From: Phenylobacterium sp.
GTDB taxonomy: Bacteria; Pseudomonadota; Alphaproteobacteria; Caulobacterales; Caulobacteraceae
Assembly: GCA_020401865.1 (NCBI GenBank)
Contig: JADCAS010000004.1
Coordinates: 124,001 to 188,000 of the forward strand
Length of the DNA stretch: 64,000 bases
Direction of reading: 5' to 3'
This document shows, in pieces, positions 55,362-63,898 of the stretch. The notes under the pieces were generated by a model that was given only the letters and a program-made list of their open reading frames with translations, had not been told where the DNA came from and searched no databases. Positions within the stretch are counted from its first letter, which is position 1. Each line of letters opens with the position of its first letter. A program made the translations under genes and the position numbers.

Positions 55362-56624
55362 CTAGCCTGGCGTCGGCCCACCCTTCAGGCCGTAGGTCTC
55401 CCGGAAGGCGACCTCGGCGTCTTTGAGGTTAGCGTCCGTGAGGTTCGCCTGCCGCAGGTCGGTGTCGTTCAGGATCGCCCCCCTGAGGTCGGCGCCCGCA
55501 AGATTCGCTCGCCTCAGATCTGCAGAGGTCATGTCGGTGGCCATGAAGCGGTCACCACTGAGCACCAGGACGTCCAGCCGCGCGGCCCGCAGATCGGCGT
55601 CAGCCAGCAGGGCCCCGGTGAGTCGTGCCCCGCGGAGATCAGCGCGTCTCAGATTGCAACCCCGGAGATCGGCGCCGTCGAGCCGGGCGCCCTGCAACTG
55701 CACCCCCTCCATGTCGAGCCCGTAGAAGATGGCGCGGCGGGCCGAAACCGCCGTCAGATTGTACCCCCTCAGGCTCCTCAGACCGCGCAGGTCCAGGCCG
55801 TCAAACACCGTCGGAACTCCGGACTTGCCCCCTGTGGCGCACCAGCGCTCGTGCTCGCGCACCTGGACCTCCAGCGAGGTCTCGTCCGAGGACTGGGCGG
55901 CCGCATCCTGTCTGAGGGCGCCCCTCAGGTCCGCCTTGCTGATATCCCAGGCCTGGGTATTGGCGCCCAGCAACACCACGTCCCGCATGTCGGCGCCCCG
56001 AAGGTCCGCCTGGGAGAGATCTGCGCCCGTGAGGTCCGCCCCGGTCATCACGCACTGCTTGAGCAGAGCACGGGTCAGCCGGGCGCGGCGGAGTATGGCC
56101 CCGCTGAAGTCCGCCCGGACGGACTCCATCTCCGAGGTGTGGGACCGCCCAGCACTGGCGCTGATCCGGCTGGGATCGTGCTCCTCGTCGGGACTGCGAT
56201 TGACATGCTCGACCAGCTTGAATCCCAGCTTGCGGTCCCCCACCGCCACGGCCCCGACCCGAAGATCCGCCTCGAACAGGTCCGCCTCGCTGAGGTTGGC
56301 GTTGCGCAGGCAGGCGCCCCGCAGGTCCGCGCGCCGCAAGGAGCTCTTGCTGAGGTCGGCATTCTGCAGGTCCGCGCCATAGAGATTCGCGCTGTCCAAC
56401 TTGGCGCCACTGAGGTCGGCGCCGAACAGGAGGGCGCCCGTCAGGTCCGCCCCCGAGAGGTCGCGCCCGGCCAGGTTAAGGCCCGAAAGGTCACACCAAG
56501 CCAGGCTGCCCCTGAGTCCCCCAGGACGACCGGAGATGAAAACCTTGTGCTTGCGGCAAATCTCGTCGGCCTCGGCCTGCGAGAGGACGGGAGCATCCTT
56601 CAGGTGGGTCTTGGGCGGCGACAT
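55362..56624 (-). CDS. Pentapeptide-repeat protein
   Basis: A 420-residue protein built largely of A(D/N)LxX pentapeptides in two blocks (about residues 45-125 and 160-235, then 300-410), which should fold as right-handed quadrilateral beta-helices. The linker at about 125-165 (ADLRVGAVAVGDRKLGFKLVEHVNRSP) and another around 236-290 interrupt the helix. No signal peptide. Function of such proteins is mostly unknown; some mimic DNA and protect gyrase. A CtrA-like sequence lies about 50 bases upstream. Length and the long interruptions distinguish it from the 200-residue Qnr group. Confidence 0.92.
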   Translation of the reverse strand: MSPPKTHLKDAPVLSQAEADEICRKHKVFISGRPGGLRGSLAWCDLSGLNLAGRDLSGADLTGALLFGADLSGAKLDSANLYGADLQNADLSKSSLRRADLRGACLRNANLSEADLFEADLRVGAVAVGDRKLGFKLVEHVNRSPDEEHDPSRISASAGRSHTSEMESVRADFSGAILRRARLTRALLKQCVMTGADLTGADLSQADLRGADMRDVVLLGANTQAWDISKADLRGALRQDAAAQSSDETSLEVQVREHERWCATGGKSGVPTVFDGLDLRGLRSLRGYNLTAVSARRAIFYGLDMEGVQLQGARLDGADLRGCNLRRADLRGARLTGALLADADLRAARLDVLVLSGDRFMATDMTSADLRRANLAGADLRGAILNDTDLRQANLTDANLKDAEVAFRETYGLKGGPTPG

Positions 56625-56683
56625 GGTTTGGACTGCACCCCGTTGGGAAAGACGAGACTTCCACTGGGCGATTAACGCCCGGT

Positions 56684-57130
56684 TTACCCCTGCGGCGCTG
56701 GCCGATAGCGAGCGTATAGGACTAAGGCCTCCGACTCCAGAAGGCCAGTCTCCACCTCCACCCCCGCCGCCCGCAATCGAACCTCGCCCTCGCCGCCCGC
56801 GAAGACCGAAGCGTCGCGGCAGGCGATGACCACCCGTCGGACACCGGCGGCGAGAAGCCGGTCCGTGCAGGAGGTCCCCGGCAGGGACCGCCGGGCGCAG
56901 GGCTCCAGGGTCACCACGGCCGTGGCGCCGCGCGCCGCAGCTCCGGCCGCGGCCAGGGCCAGCTCCTCGGCGTGGGGCCGCCCGCCCTCGGCGGTGGCGC
57001 CCTCCCCGACGGGCCCCTCCGGACCCAAGAGGACGCAGCCGACGGACGGATTGTCGCCCGTGCGGCCCACCCCCGGCCGGGCCAGGGCGATCGCCCGGCG
57101 CATGGCCGCGATCTCCGCCTCGCGATTCAA
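56684..57130 (-). CDS. Standalone RibD-type deaminase domain
   Basis: A 148-residue zinc-dependent cytidine/dCMP-deaminase-fold protein that matches only the N-terminal (deaminase) domain of Rib[28 protein letters not shown], the zinc motifs [11 protein letters not shown] and [14 protein letters not shown]. The usual C-terminal reductase domain of RibD is missing. The TTG start at 57130 overlaps the gpmA stop (TTGA), and its first nine residues (NREAEIAA) match the RibD beginning, so it is preferred to ATG 57103. It may deaminate the riboflavin pyrimidine intermediate, or another base, with a separate reductase elsewhere. Confidence 0.75.
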   Translation of the reverse strand: MNREAEIAAMRRAIALARPGVGRTGDNPSVGCVLLGPEGPVGEGATAEGGRPHAEELALAAAGAAARGATAVVTLEPCARRSLPGTSCTDRLLAAGVRRVVIACRDASVFAGGEGEVRLRAAGVEVETGLLESEALVLYARYRPAPQG

Positions 57131-57840
57131 GGCGCCTTCGGCACGGGCTGGGCCCTGTCTGCGTCCAGGTATCGGGCGGTCAGCGGTTTCAGGCCCGCGT
57201 CGAGGTCGATGACCAGGGGGTTCGAGGTCGGAATCTCGACCTCCATGATCCCCTCGGCGGAAAGACCGTAGAGCAGCTTGACGATGGCCCGCAGGGAGTT
57301 GCCATGGGCCGCCACCAGCACGGTCTCGCCCGCCGCCAGCTTCGGGACGATCTCGTCGGCCCAGTAGGGCTCCACCCGCTCCAGGGTGGTCTTCAGGCTC
57401 TCGGTGTCGGGAAGGACCACCCCGGCGTAGCGGCGGTCGCGGGAGAAGTCCCATTCTCCGCCGGGCGCCAGGGGCGGCGGCGGGGTGTCGTAGGACCGCC
57501 GCCAGATCCTCACCTGTTCCGCGCCGTGCTTCGCTGCGGTCTCGGTCTTGTTCAGGCCGGTCAGGCCCCCATAGTGGCGCTCGTTCAGCCGCCAGTCCTT
57601 GGTCTCCGGCACGAAGGCCTGTCCCGCCGCCGCCAGGGCCAGCCAGAGGGTCCGGATCGCCCGGGTCAGCACGGAGGTGTAGGCCCGGTCGACCTGCAGT
57701 CCCGCCGCCTTCATCAGTTCGCCGCCCTTGCGCGCCTGGGCCTCGCCCTCGGCGGTCAGGTCCACGTCCACCCAGCCGGTGAAGCGGTCCTCCAGGTTCC
57801 ACTGGCTCTGTCCGTGGCGCAGGAGGATCAGGATGGGCAT
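57127..57840 (-). CDS. gpmA: 2,3-bisphosphoglycerate-dependent phosphoglycerate mutase
   Basis: Glycolytic enzyme, 237 residues. The phosphohistidine motif [18 protein letters not shown] starts at residue 5, and the second histidine is in [15 protein letters not shown]. Length and sequence fit the cofactor-dependent GpmA family rather than GpmB. It is translationally coupled to the RibD-like gene by a TTGA overlap. Divergent from the next small gene. Confidence 0.94.
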   Translation of the reverse strand: MPILILLRHGQSQWNLEDRFTGWVDVDLTAEGEAQARKGGELMKAAGLQVDRAYTSVLTRAIRTLWLALAAAGQAFVPETKDWRLNERHYGGLTGLNKTETAAKHGAEQVRIWRRSYDTPPPPLAPGGEWDFSRDRRYAGVVLPDTESLKTTLERVEPYWADEIVPKLAAGETVLVAAHGNSLRAIVKLLYGLSAEGIMEVEIPTSNPLVIDLDAGLKPLTARYLDADRAQPVPKAP

Positions 57841-57948
57841 GGCGGTCTCCGTCCGGGGTTTCGGTCCGGCTAGGGCCAGGGGGCGCGCGCGTCAAGGTGC
57901 ACACGCAGGCCGGTGGCCTCCGCGCCCGCGAGACGGTATGGAGGGTCC

Positions 57949-58215
57949 ATGAGCGATCGCGTCTTCTTCAGCGGCCTGGCCCTCGCCGCCGCCGCCCTCA
58001 TCGCCCTGGCCATGGTCTGGCCCCAGGGCCTTGGCGCGCGCTCGCCCGGCCCCTTCGGCTCCGTCCCGGTCCAGCAGAGGCCCGAGGTCCAGGCCGCCAT
58101 GCGCCGGGAGGCCGAGGCCAACAACGCCCGCCTGCAGAAGGCCCGGGAGGCCGTCGCCGCCGCCCGCGCGGCGACGGAGGGGGCAGCGCCTCCGCCCGCG
58201 GAGTCGCCCGAATGA
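57949..58215 (+). CDS. Small membrane-anchored protein upstream of kdsD
   Basis: An 88-residue protein with an N-terminal helix (FFSGLALAAAALIALAMVW) and a charged Ala/Arg/Glu coiled-coil-like tail. It has no recognised family. ATG 57949 follows GGAGGG and its stop overlaps the kdsD ATG (ATGA), so the two are translationally coupled; this supports a real gene with an envelope role. Confidence 0.75.
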   Translation: MSDRVFFSGLALAAAALIALAMVWPQGLGARSPGPFGSVPVQQRPEVQAAMRREAEANNARLQKAREAVAAARAATEGAAPPPAESPE

Positions 58216-59174
58216 GCGCCGCCGACGTCGAGGCCGGCCGCCGGGTTCTGCGCCAGGCCGCCGGCGCCCTCGAGCTCCAGGCCGCAGCCCTCGGCGAGGC
58301 CTTCGCCCGGGCGGTGGACCTCCTGGCCGCCGCCCGCGGCCGGGTCATCTGCACCGGCATCGGCAAGTCCGGCCACGTGGCGCGCAAGATCGCCGCCACC
58401 TTCGCCTCCACCGGGGCGCCGGCCACCTTCGTCCACGCCAACGAGGCCAGCCACGGCGACCTCGGCATGATCAGCCGCGACGACGTCATCCTGGCCCTGT
58501 CCAAGTCCGGCGAGAACCGCGAGCTCGCGGACGTCCTGGCCTATTCCCGTCGCTTCGAGATCCCGCTCATCGCCCTCACCGCAGCGGCCGACAGCGCCCT
58601 GGGCCGCACCGCCGACGTGGTGCTGGCCCTGGCCACGGCGGAGGAGGCCACAGGCGAGGTCAACGCCCCCACCACCTCCACCACCCTGCAGATCGCCATG
58701 GGCGACGCCCTGGCGGTGGCCCTGCTGGAGCGCCGGGGCTTCACCGCCGGGGACTTCCGCACCTTCCATCCGGGCGGCAAGCTGGGCGCCATGCTGCGCA
58801 CGGTGGGCGACCTGATGCACGACGGCGACCAGGTGCCCCTTGTCCCTCCCGACGCTTCCATGGCCGAGGCCCTGCTGGTCATGACCGAAAAGCGCTTCGG
58901 CTGCGTCGGGGTCCAGGGCGCGGACGGGCGGCTGCTGGGCGTCGTCACCGACGGCGACCTGCGCCGGCACATGGAGGGGCTGATGGCCCGCACCGCCGGG
59001 GAGGTCATGACCCCCGGGCCCAACAAGGTGGTCGGCCCCCGCCAGCTGGCCTCCGAGGCCCTGGCGCTGATGACCGACCCGCCGCCGGCGGTGAACGTCC
59101 TCTTCGTCCTCGAGGAGGGCCGTCCGGTCGGCATACTGCACGTCCACGACCTGCTCCGCGCCGGGGTGATGTGA
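58212..59174 (+). CDS. kdsD: Arabinose-5-phosphate isomerase (KdsD/KpsF/GutQ)
   Basis: Converts ribulose-5-phosphate to arabinose-5-phosphate, the first step of Kdo synthesis. The 320-residue protein has an N-terminal SIS domain (GVICTGIGKSGHVARKIAATFASTG...SKSGEN) and two C-terminal CBS domains (about 200-320; MTEKRFGCVGVQ, LLGVVTDGDLRRHM). The start ATG 58212 overlaps the small upstream gene. It fits with the sugar-nucleotide genes that follow. Confidence 0.93.
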   Translation: MSAADVEAGRRVLRQAAGALELQAAALGEAFARAVDLLAAARGRVICTGIGKSGHVARKIAATFASTGAPATFVHANEASHGDLGMISRDDVILALSKSGENRELADVLAYSRRFEIPLIALTAAADSALGRTADVVLALATAEEATGEVNAPTTSTTLQIAMGDALAVALLERRGFTAGDFRTFHPGGKLGAMLRTVGDLMHDGDQVPLVPPDASMAEALLVMTEKRFGCVGVQGADGRLLGVVTDGDLRRHMEGLMARTAGEVMTPGPNKVVGPRQLASEALALMTDPPPAVNVLFVLEEGRPVGILHVHDLLRAGVM

Positions 59175-59240
59175 CCAGGCCGCACTGGTCGGAACCGGCG
59201 TGAAGGTCTAAGAGCGCGGCGGAATCGAACTGGAGCGCCG

Positions 59241-60743
59241 ATGCCGCCTCTTCCCCGCGCCGACCTCGTCCCGCAGACCCCTGACCACGAGAACCTGCCC
59301 CTCGTGAAGGCCACCGGCTTTCGCGAGTATGACGCCCGCTGGCTGTTCGGGACCGAGATCAACCTCCTCGGCGTCGAGGCCCTCGGCCTGGGGCTGGGGA
59401 CCTACATCCACGAGCTGGGCCAGAAGCGCATCGTGGTCGGCCACGACTTCCGCTCCTATTCCCAGTCCATCAAGCAGGCCCTGACCCTGGGCCTGCTGGC
59501 CGCCGGGTGCGAGGTGCTGGACATCGGCCTGGCCCTGTCGCCCATGGCCTATTTCGCCCAGTTCGACCTGGAGGCCCCGGCCGTGGCCATGGTCACCGCC
59601 AGCCACAACGAGAACGGCTGGACCGGCGTGAAGATGGGCGTCTCCCCGCCCCTCACCTTCGGCCCCGACGAGATGGGCCGGCTGAAGGAGATCGTCCTTT
59701 CGGGCCTCGGCGTCGCCCGCCCGGGCGGGACCCTGACCCACGTCCCCGGCGTGGCCGAGCGCTACATCGCCGACGTCGCCGGGCGCATCTCGCTGAAGCG
59801 CACGCTCAAGGTGGTCTGCGCCTGCGGCAACGGCACGGCCGGCGCCTTCGCCCCCGAGGCCCTGCGCCGCATGGGCGTCGCCGTGGTCTACGAGATGGAC
59901 TGCGACCTCGACTGGTCCTTCCCGCGCTACAATCCCAATCCTGAGGACCACGAAATGCTCACGGCCATGGGCCAGGCCGTGCGCGACTTCGGCGCCGACC
60001 TCGCCCTGGGCTTCGACGGCGATGGCGACCGCTGCGGCGTGGTGGACGACACGGGCGAGGAGATCTTCGCCGACAAGATCGGCCTCATGCTGGCCCGCGA
60101 CCTGTCCGGCCTGCATCCCGCGGCCCAGTTCATTGTCGACGTGAAGTCCACCGGCCTCTTCGCCACCGACCCGGTCCTGGCCGCCAACGGGGCCCAGACC
60201 CTCTACTGGAAGACCGGCCACAGCTACATCAAGCGCAAGACCGCCGAGATCGGCGCCCTGGCCGGCTTCGAGAAGTCGGGCCACTTCTTCTTCAACGCCC
60301 CCCTGGGGCGGGGCTACGACTGCGGCCTCACCGCCGCCGCCGCCATCCTGGGCATGCTCGACCGCAACCCGGACAAGAGCCTGTGCCAGCTGAAGGCCGC
60401 CCTGCCCCAGGCCTGGACCAGCCTGACCATGTCCCCCCACTGCGCCGACGAGACCAAGTACGGCGTCGTAGAGGGGATCGTCGCCGAGTACGAGGCCCTG
60501 GGCCGCGCCGGCGGCCGCATCCTCGGCCGGGCGATCAAGGAGGTCATCACCGTCAACGGCGTCCGCGTCGCCCTGGAGGACGGCTCCTGGGTCCTGGTCC
60601 GCGCCTCCTCCAACAAGCCCGAGATCGTCGTCGTGGTCGAGAGCACCCGCTCGGAGGACGACATGCGCGCCCTCTTCCGCGACGAGGTCAAACCCCGTCT
60701 CGCCCGGCGCTCCGAGATCGGCGCCTACAACCAGGAGATCTGA
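59241..60743 (+). CDS. Phosphomannomutase/phosphoglucomutase
   Basis: A 500-residue alpha-D-phosphohexomutase. The catalytic phosphoserine loop is VTASHNENGWTGVK (around residue 119), the metal site is FDGDGDRCGVV (about 259), the sugar-binding loop EKSGHFFF and the phosphate-binding RASSNKPEIVVVVES. It interconverts hexose 1- and 6-phosphates and would supply glucose-1-P or mannose-1-P for UDP-glucose and GDP-mannose. It sits between kdsD and ugd, five bases before ugd. Confidence 0.93.
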   Translation: MPPLPRADLVPQTPDHENLPLVKATGFREYDARWLFGTEINLLGVEALGLGLGTYIHELGQKRIVVGHDFRSYSQSIKQALTLGLLAAGCEVLDIGLALSPMAYFAQFDLEAPAVAMVTASHNENGWTGVKMGVSPPLTFGPDEMGRLKEIVLSGLGVARPGGTLTHVPGVAERYIADVAGRISLKRTLKVVCACGNGTAGAFAPEALRRMGVAVVYEMDCDLDWSFPRYNPNPEDHEMLTAMGQAVRDFGADLALGFDGDGDRCGVVDDTGEEIFADKIGLMLARDLSGLHPAAQFIVDVKSTGLFATDPVLAANGAQTLYWKTGHSYIKRKTAEIGALAGFEKSGHFFFNAPLGRGYDCGLTAAAAILGMLDRNPDKSLCQLKAALPQAWTSLTMSPHCADETKYGVVEGIVAEYEALGRAGGRILGRAIKEVITVNGVRVALEDGSWVLVRASSNKPEIVVVVESTRSEDDMRALFRDEVKPRLARRSEIGAYNQEI

Positions 60744-60748
60744 GCCCC

Positions 60749-62053
60749 ATGCACGTCGTCATGATCGGCACGGGCTATGTCGGCCTCGTCTCGGGCGCCT
60801 GCTTCGCCGACTTCGGCCACCAGGTCACCTGCATCGACAAGGACGCCGGCAAGATCGAGGGCCTGAAGGCCGGGCGCATGCCCATCTACGAGCCCGGGCT
60901 CGACACCCTGGTGGCCCGCAACGTCCAGGCCGGGCGCCTGGCCTTCACCACCGAGGCCGCAGACGCCGTGCGCGGCGCCGACGCCGTCTTCATCGCCGTG
61001 GGCACACCCTCACGCCGGGGCGACGGCCATGCAGACCTGTCCTACGTCCACGCCGCCGCAGAGGAGATCGCCGACCTGATCGACGGCTTCACCGTGGTGG
61101 TCACCAAGTCCACCGTCCCCGTGGGCACGGGCGACGGGATCGAGGCCATCATCCGCGAGCGCCGCCCCGACGCCGAGTTCGCCGTGGTCTCCAACCCCGA
61201 GTTCCTGCGGGAGGGCGCGGCCATCGAAGACTTCAAGCGTCCAGACCGGGTGGTGGTGGGCCTGAACGACGAGCGCGCCCGGCCGGTCATGACCGAGCTC
61301 TACCGGCCCCTCTTTCTCAACGAAACGCCGATCCAGTTCACCGACCGGCGCACCTCCGAGCTGATCAAGTACGCCGGCAACGCCTTCCTCGCCATGAAGA
61401 TCACCTTCATCAACGAGATGGCCGACCTGTGCGAGGCCGTCGGCGCCGACGTCCAGCAGGTAGCGAAGGGCATCGGCCTCGACAAGCGGATCGGCTCCAA
61501 GTTCCTGAACGCCGGCCCGGGCTATGGCGGCTCCTGCTTTCCGAAGGACACCCTGGCCCTGGTGCGCACCGCCACGGACGCCGGCTCGCCCGTCCGCCTC
61601 ATCGAGACCACCGTGGCCGTCAACGACGCGCGCAAGAAGGCCATGGCCGCCAAGGTGGCCGCCGCCGTCGACGGCGACCTCGCCGGCCGCACGGTCGGCG
61701 TCCTGGGCCTGACTTTCAAGCCCAACACCGACGACATGCGCGACGCCCCGTCCCTGGACATCATCCCCGCCCTCCAGGGCCTGGGCGCCAGAGTCCAGGC
61801 CTTCGATCCGGAGGGCGAGGCCGAGGCCCGCCACCTCCTGCCCTATGTGGACTTCCGCCCCGACGCCTACGCCGCCGCCGAGGGCGCCGACGTCCTGGTG
61901 ATCATCACCGAATGGGACCAGTTCCGCGCCCTCGACCTGGAGCGCGTCCGCGGCCTGATGCGCACCCCCGTGCTGGTGGACCTGCGCAATATCTACAAGC
62001 CCGCGGATGTCCGGGCGATGGGGTTCCGTTACGCCTCGGTGGGGCGGGCGTAG
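60749..62053 (+). CDS. ugd: UDP-glucose 6-dehydrogenase
   Basis: Makes UDP-glucuronate for exopolysaccharide or lipopolysaccharide. The 434-residue protein has the NAD-binding start MIGTGYVGLVSGACFADFGH, the PPxx-type VAVGTPSRRGDG, the catalytic cysteine in GPGYGGSCFPKDT (around residue 260) and the C-terminal substrate domain. Its last 100 bases recur as a fragment at 63899. It closes a KDO/hexose-phosphate/UDP-sugar gene set. Confidence 0.95.
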   Translation: MHVVMIGTGYVGLVSGACFADFGHQVTCIDKDAGKIEGLKAGRMPIYEPGLDTLVARNVQAGRLAFTTEAADAVRGADAVFIAVGTPSRRGDGHADLSYVHAAAEEIADLIDGFTVVVTKSTVPVGTGDGIEAIIRERRPDAEFAVVSNPEFLREGAAIEDFKRPDRVVVGLNDERARPVMTELYRPLFLNETPIQFTDRRTSELIKYAGNAFLAMKITFINEMADLCEAVGADVQQVAKGIGLDKRIGSKFLNAGPGYGGSCFPKDTLALVRTATDAGSPVRLIETTVAVNDARKKAMAAKVAAAVDGDLAGRTVGVLGLTFKPNTDDMRDAPSLDIIPALQGLGARVQAFDPEGEAEARHLLPYVDFRPDAYAAAEGADVLVIITEWDQFRALDLERVRGLMRTPVLVDLRNIYKPADVRAMGFRYASVGRA

Positions 62054-62155
62054 GGGGCGGAAGGCCGAGGCCGCGCCGCAAAGCACTTCCGAGCCTACCG
62101 TCTTCAGTGGGTCCGTTACACGTCAGTATTGGTCGTCTATCTCCCCTGTCTCCTC

Positions 62156-62181
62156 GAATCGTGTTCCAGGAGCGTTGACTC
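62156..62181 (+). promoter_or_regulatory. Putative promoter of the RTX gene with two GANTC sites
   Basis: GAATC at 62156-62160 and GACTC at 62177-62181 are CcrM target sequences 21 bases apart. The second overlaps TTGACT at 62175-62180, a plausible -35, some 60 bases before the RTX start. A clear -10 was not seen. In Caulobacterales, GcrA activates promoters with methylated GANTC near the core elements, so cell-cycle control is a possibility. Confidence 0.4.
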
Positions 62182-62239
62182 GTTCTCCAAATAAGCGACT
62201 GCATAGACGAAATTTTCAGGCTCGATCCCGAGGTTCCGA

Positions 62240-63319
62240 ATGGCAAATCTAACTGCAGGCCCATTGGGTCTGGACATGTCAGGCCTCGACATCTCAATCC
62301 TGCTGGATGCCGACGTCACACAGGCTTCGGCGACGACGTTTCGCCTTGTTTATCAAGGCCAACAGATCACCTTTACGGGTCTCAACTTCGCCTACAATTC
62401 CCTTGGCGTACCGATTTCGGGGACAGTGACCGGCATCGAGCTCCGTAACAACGGAATACTGGTCTATCAGGCCTCGGGCTTTTCGACATCTGTCCTGGAC
62501 TGGCTTGTCTGGGCGGACGCCGAAGACACCTTCAGCGCCCTCGCAGCCGTGCTGAGGGGGGCGGACAACATCCTTGGCTCGGCGGTTGCTGACACGCTCG
62601 GGGGGTTCGCCGGGAACGACACCATCTACGGCCAGGGGGGCGAAGACCAGATCGAAGGACTTCAGGGAAACGACTATGTGGAGGCCGGTGAGGGTGACGA
62701 TCTGGTCGGCGAAGACCCGGGCTCCGACGGAAACGACACCTACTGGGGCGGGGGCGGGGACGATACGATCCTGGAGAACGCCGGCGCCAACTTCCTGCGC
62801 GGCGAGGCGGGCGACGACTTGATGTCGGGCGGCTCCGGCTTCGACGACATGCACGGCAACATGGGCAGTGACTCCCTTCGCGGAAACGATGGGAACGACT
62901 GGGTCGTGGGAGGCAAGGACAACGACCTGCTCTTCGGCGACGCCGGCTTTGACATCGTCTACGGCAACATGGGCAATGACACCGTCGACGGCGGGGCCGG
63001 AAACGACTGGGTGCGCGGCGGTCAGGGCGACGACACCGTCATGGGCGGGGCCGGCGACGACTGGCTCTGGGGCGACAAGGGGAACGACACCCTCAGCGGC
63101 GGCGCGGGCGCGGACCTGTTCTACAGCCTGGCGGGCGCCGGGATCGACCGGATCACCGACTTCAACTACGCCGAAGGCGACCGGCTGAAGCTGGAGGGCA
63201 ATCCCGCCCGCACCATCACCCAGTCCGGCGCCGACGTCATCGTCGACATGGGCAATGGCGACCAGGTCATCCTGGTCGGCGTCAGCCTCTCAAGCCTCGG
63301 AAGCGGATGGATCACCTAG
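62240..63319 (+). CDS. RTX (hemolysin-type calcium-binding repeat) protein
   Basis: A 359-residue protein with no N-terminal signal. About 15 GGxGxDx(L/I/V) nonapeptide repeats occupy residues 105-300 (for example GGAGNDWVRGGQGDD), and the C-terminal domain FNYAEGDRLKLEG...ILVGVSLSSLGSGWIT is the typical type I secretion signal of RTX proteins. The N-terminal 100 residues contain no recognised catalytic domain, so it may be a structural or surface-layer protein. No type I secretion genes are in the window. Codon and base use in the first 300 bases is lower in GC than the neighbours, which hints at acquisition. Confidence 0.9.
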   Translation: MANLTAGPLGLDMSGLDISILLDADVTQASATTFRLVYQGQQITFTGLNFAYNSLGVPISGTVTGIELRNNGILVYQASGFSTSVLDWLVWADAEDTFSALAAVLRGADNILGSAVADTLGGFAGNDTIYGQGGEDQIEGLQGNDYVEAGEGDDLVGEDPGSDGNDTYWGGGGDDTILENAGANFLRGEAGDDLMSGGSGFDDMHGNMGSDSLRGNDGNDWVVGGKDNDLLFGDAGFDIVYGNMGNDTVDGGAGNDWVRGGQGDDTVMGGAGDDWLWGDKGNDTLSGGAGADLFYSLAGAGIDRITDFNYAEGDRLKLEGNPARTITQSGADVIVDMGNGDQVILVGVSLSSLGSGWIT

Positions 63320-63371
63320 GCGCAATGCCCGGGAACCCCATCATCCACATCCACAGATTAGGAATCGCAAC

Positions 63372-63767
63372 ATGAAATCTCTGTTGAGGACGGCGCTGGT
63401 CGCCGCCACCGCCGCCTCGGGACTGACCGCCTGCGCCACGGTGACCCGCGGAAGCAACGACGCCTGGGTGGTCAATTCCGAACCGCCAGGCGCGAGCGTG
63501 ACGACCACCAATGGTCACTTCTGTGCGTCGACAACCTGCGCGATCAAGATGCCGCGCAAGTCGGAGTTCTCAGCCGAGATCAAGAAGCCCGGCTTCAAGA
63601 CCGCGACCGTCTCGGTCACGCACAAGACGGCGGGCTCCGGCGCCGCCGGCGTGGCGGGCAATGTCCTCGTCGGCGGCGTGATCGGCCTGGGCGTCGACAT
63701 GGTGACCGGAGCCTCCCAGGACCTCGTGCCCAACCCGGTGACAGTGAAACTCGAGCCCGAAGAGTAG
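63372..63767 (+). CDS. PEGA-like small lipoprotein
   Basis: A 131-residue lipoprotein: signal peptide MKSLLRTALVAATAASGLTAC with lipobox LTAC, a beta-rich region containing NSEPPGASVTTTNG (PEGA-like turn) and KKPGFKTATVSV, and a hydrophobic glycine-rich segment (AAGVAGNVLVGGVIGLGVDMV). It resembles outer-membrane lipoproteins of unknown function. It follows the RTX gene by 52 bases and may be part of the same module. Confidence 0.8.
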   Translation: MKSLLRTALVAATAASGLTACATVTRGSNDAWVVNSEPPGASVTTTNGHFCASTTCAIKMPRKSEFSAEIKKPGFKTATVSVTHKTAGSGAAGVAGNVLVGGVIGLGVDMVTGASQDLVPNPVTVKLEPEE

Positions 63768-63898
63768 GGATCGCCGACGCGGCCTGACCTCCCTCAGAAC
63801 CCCCCCGTCGCCATCGCCGCCAGGGCCATGGCCAGGCACACCCCCGCCAGCCCCGCCGGCATCGACGGCGGCAGGGGCTGGAAGACCTCGGCGACGTC

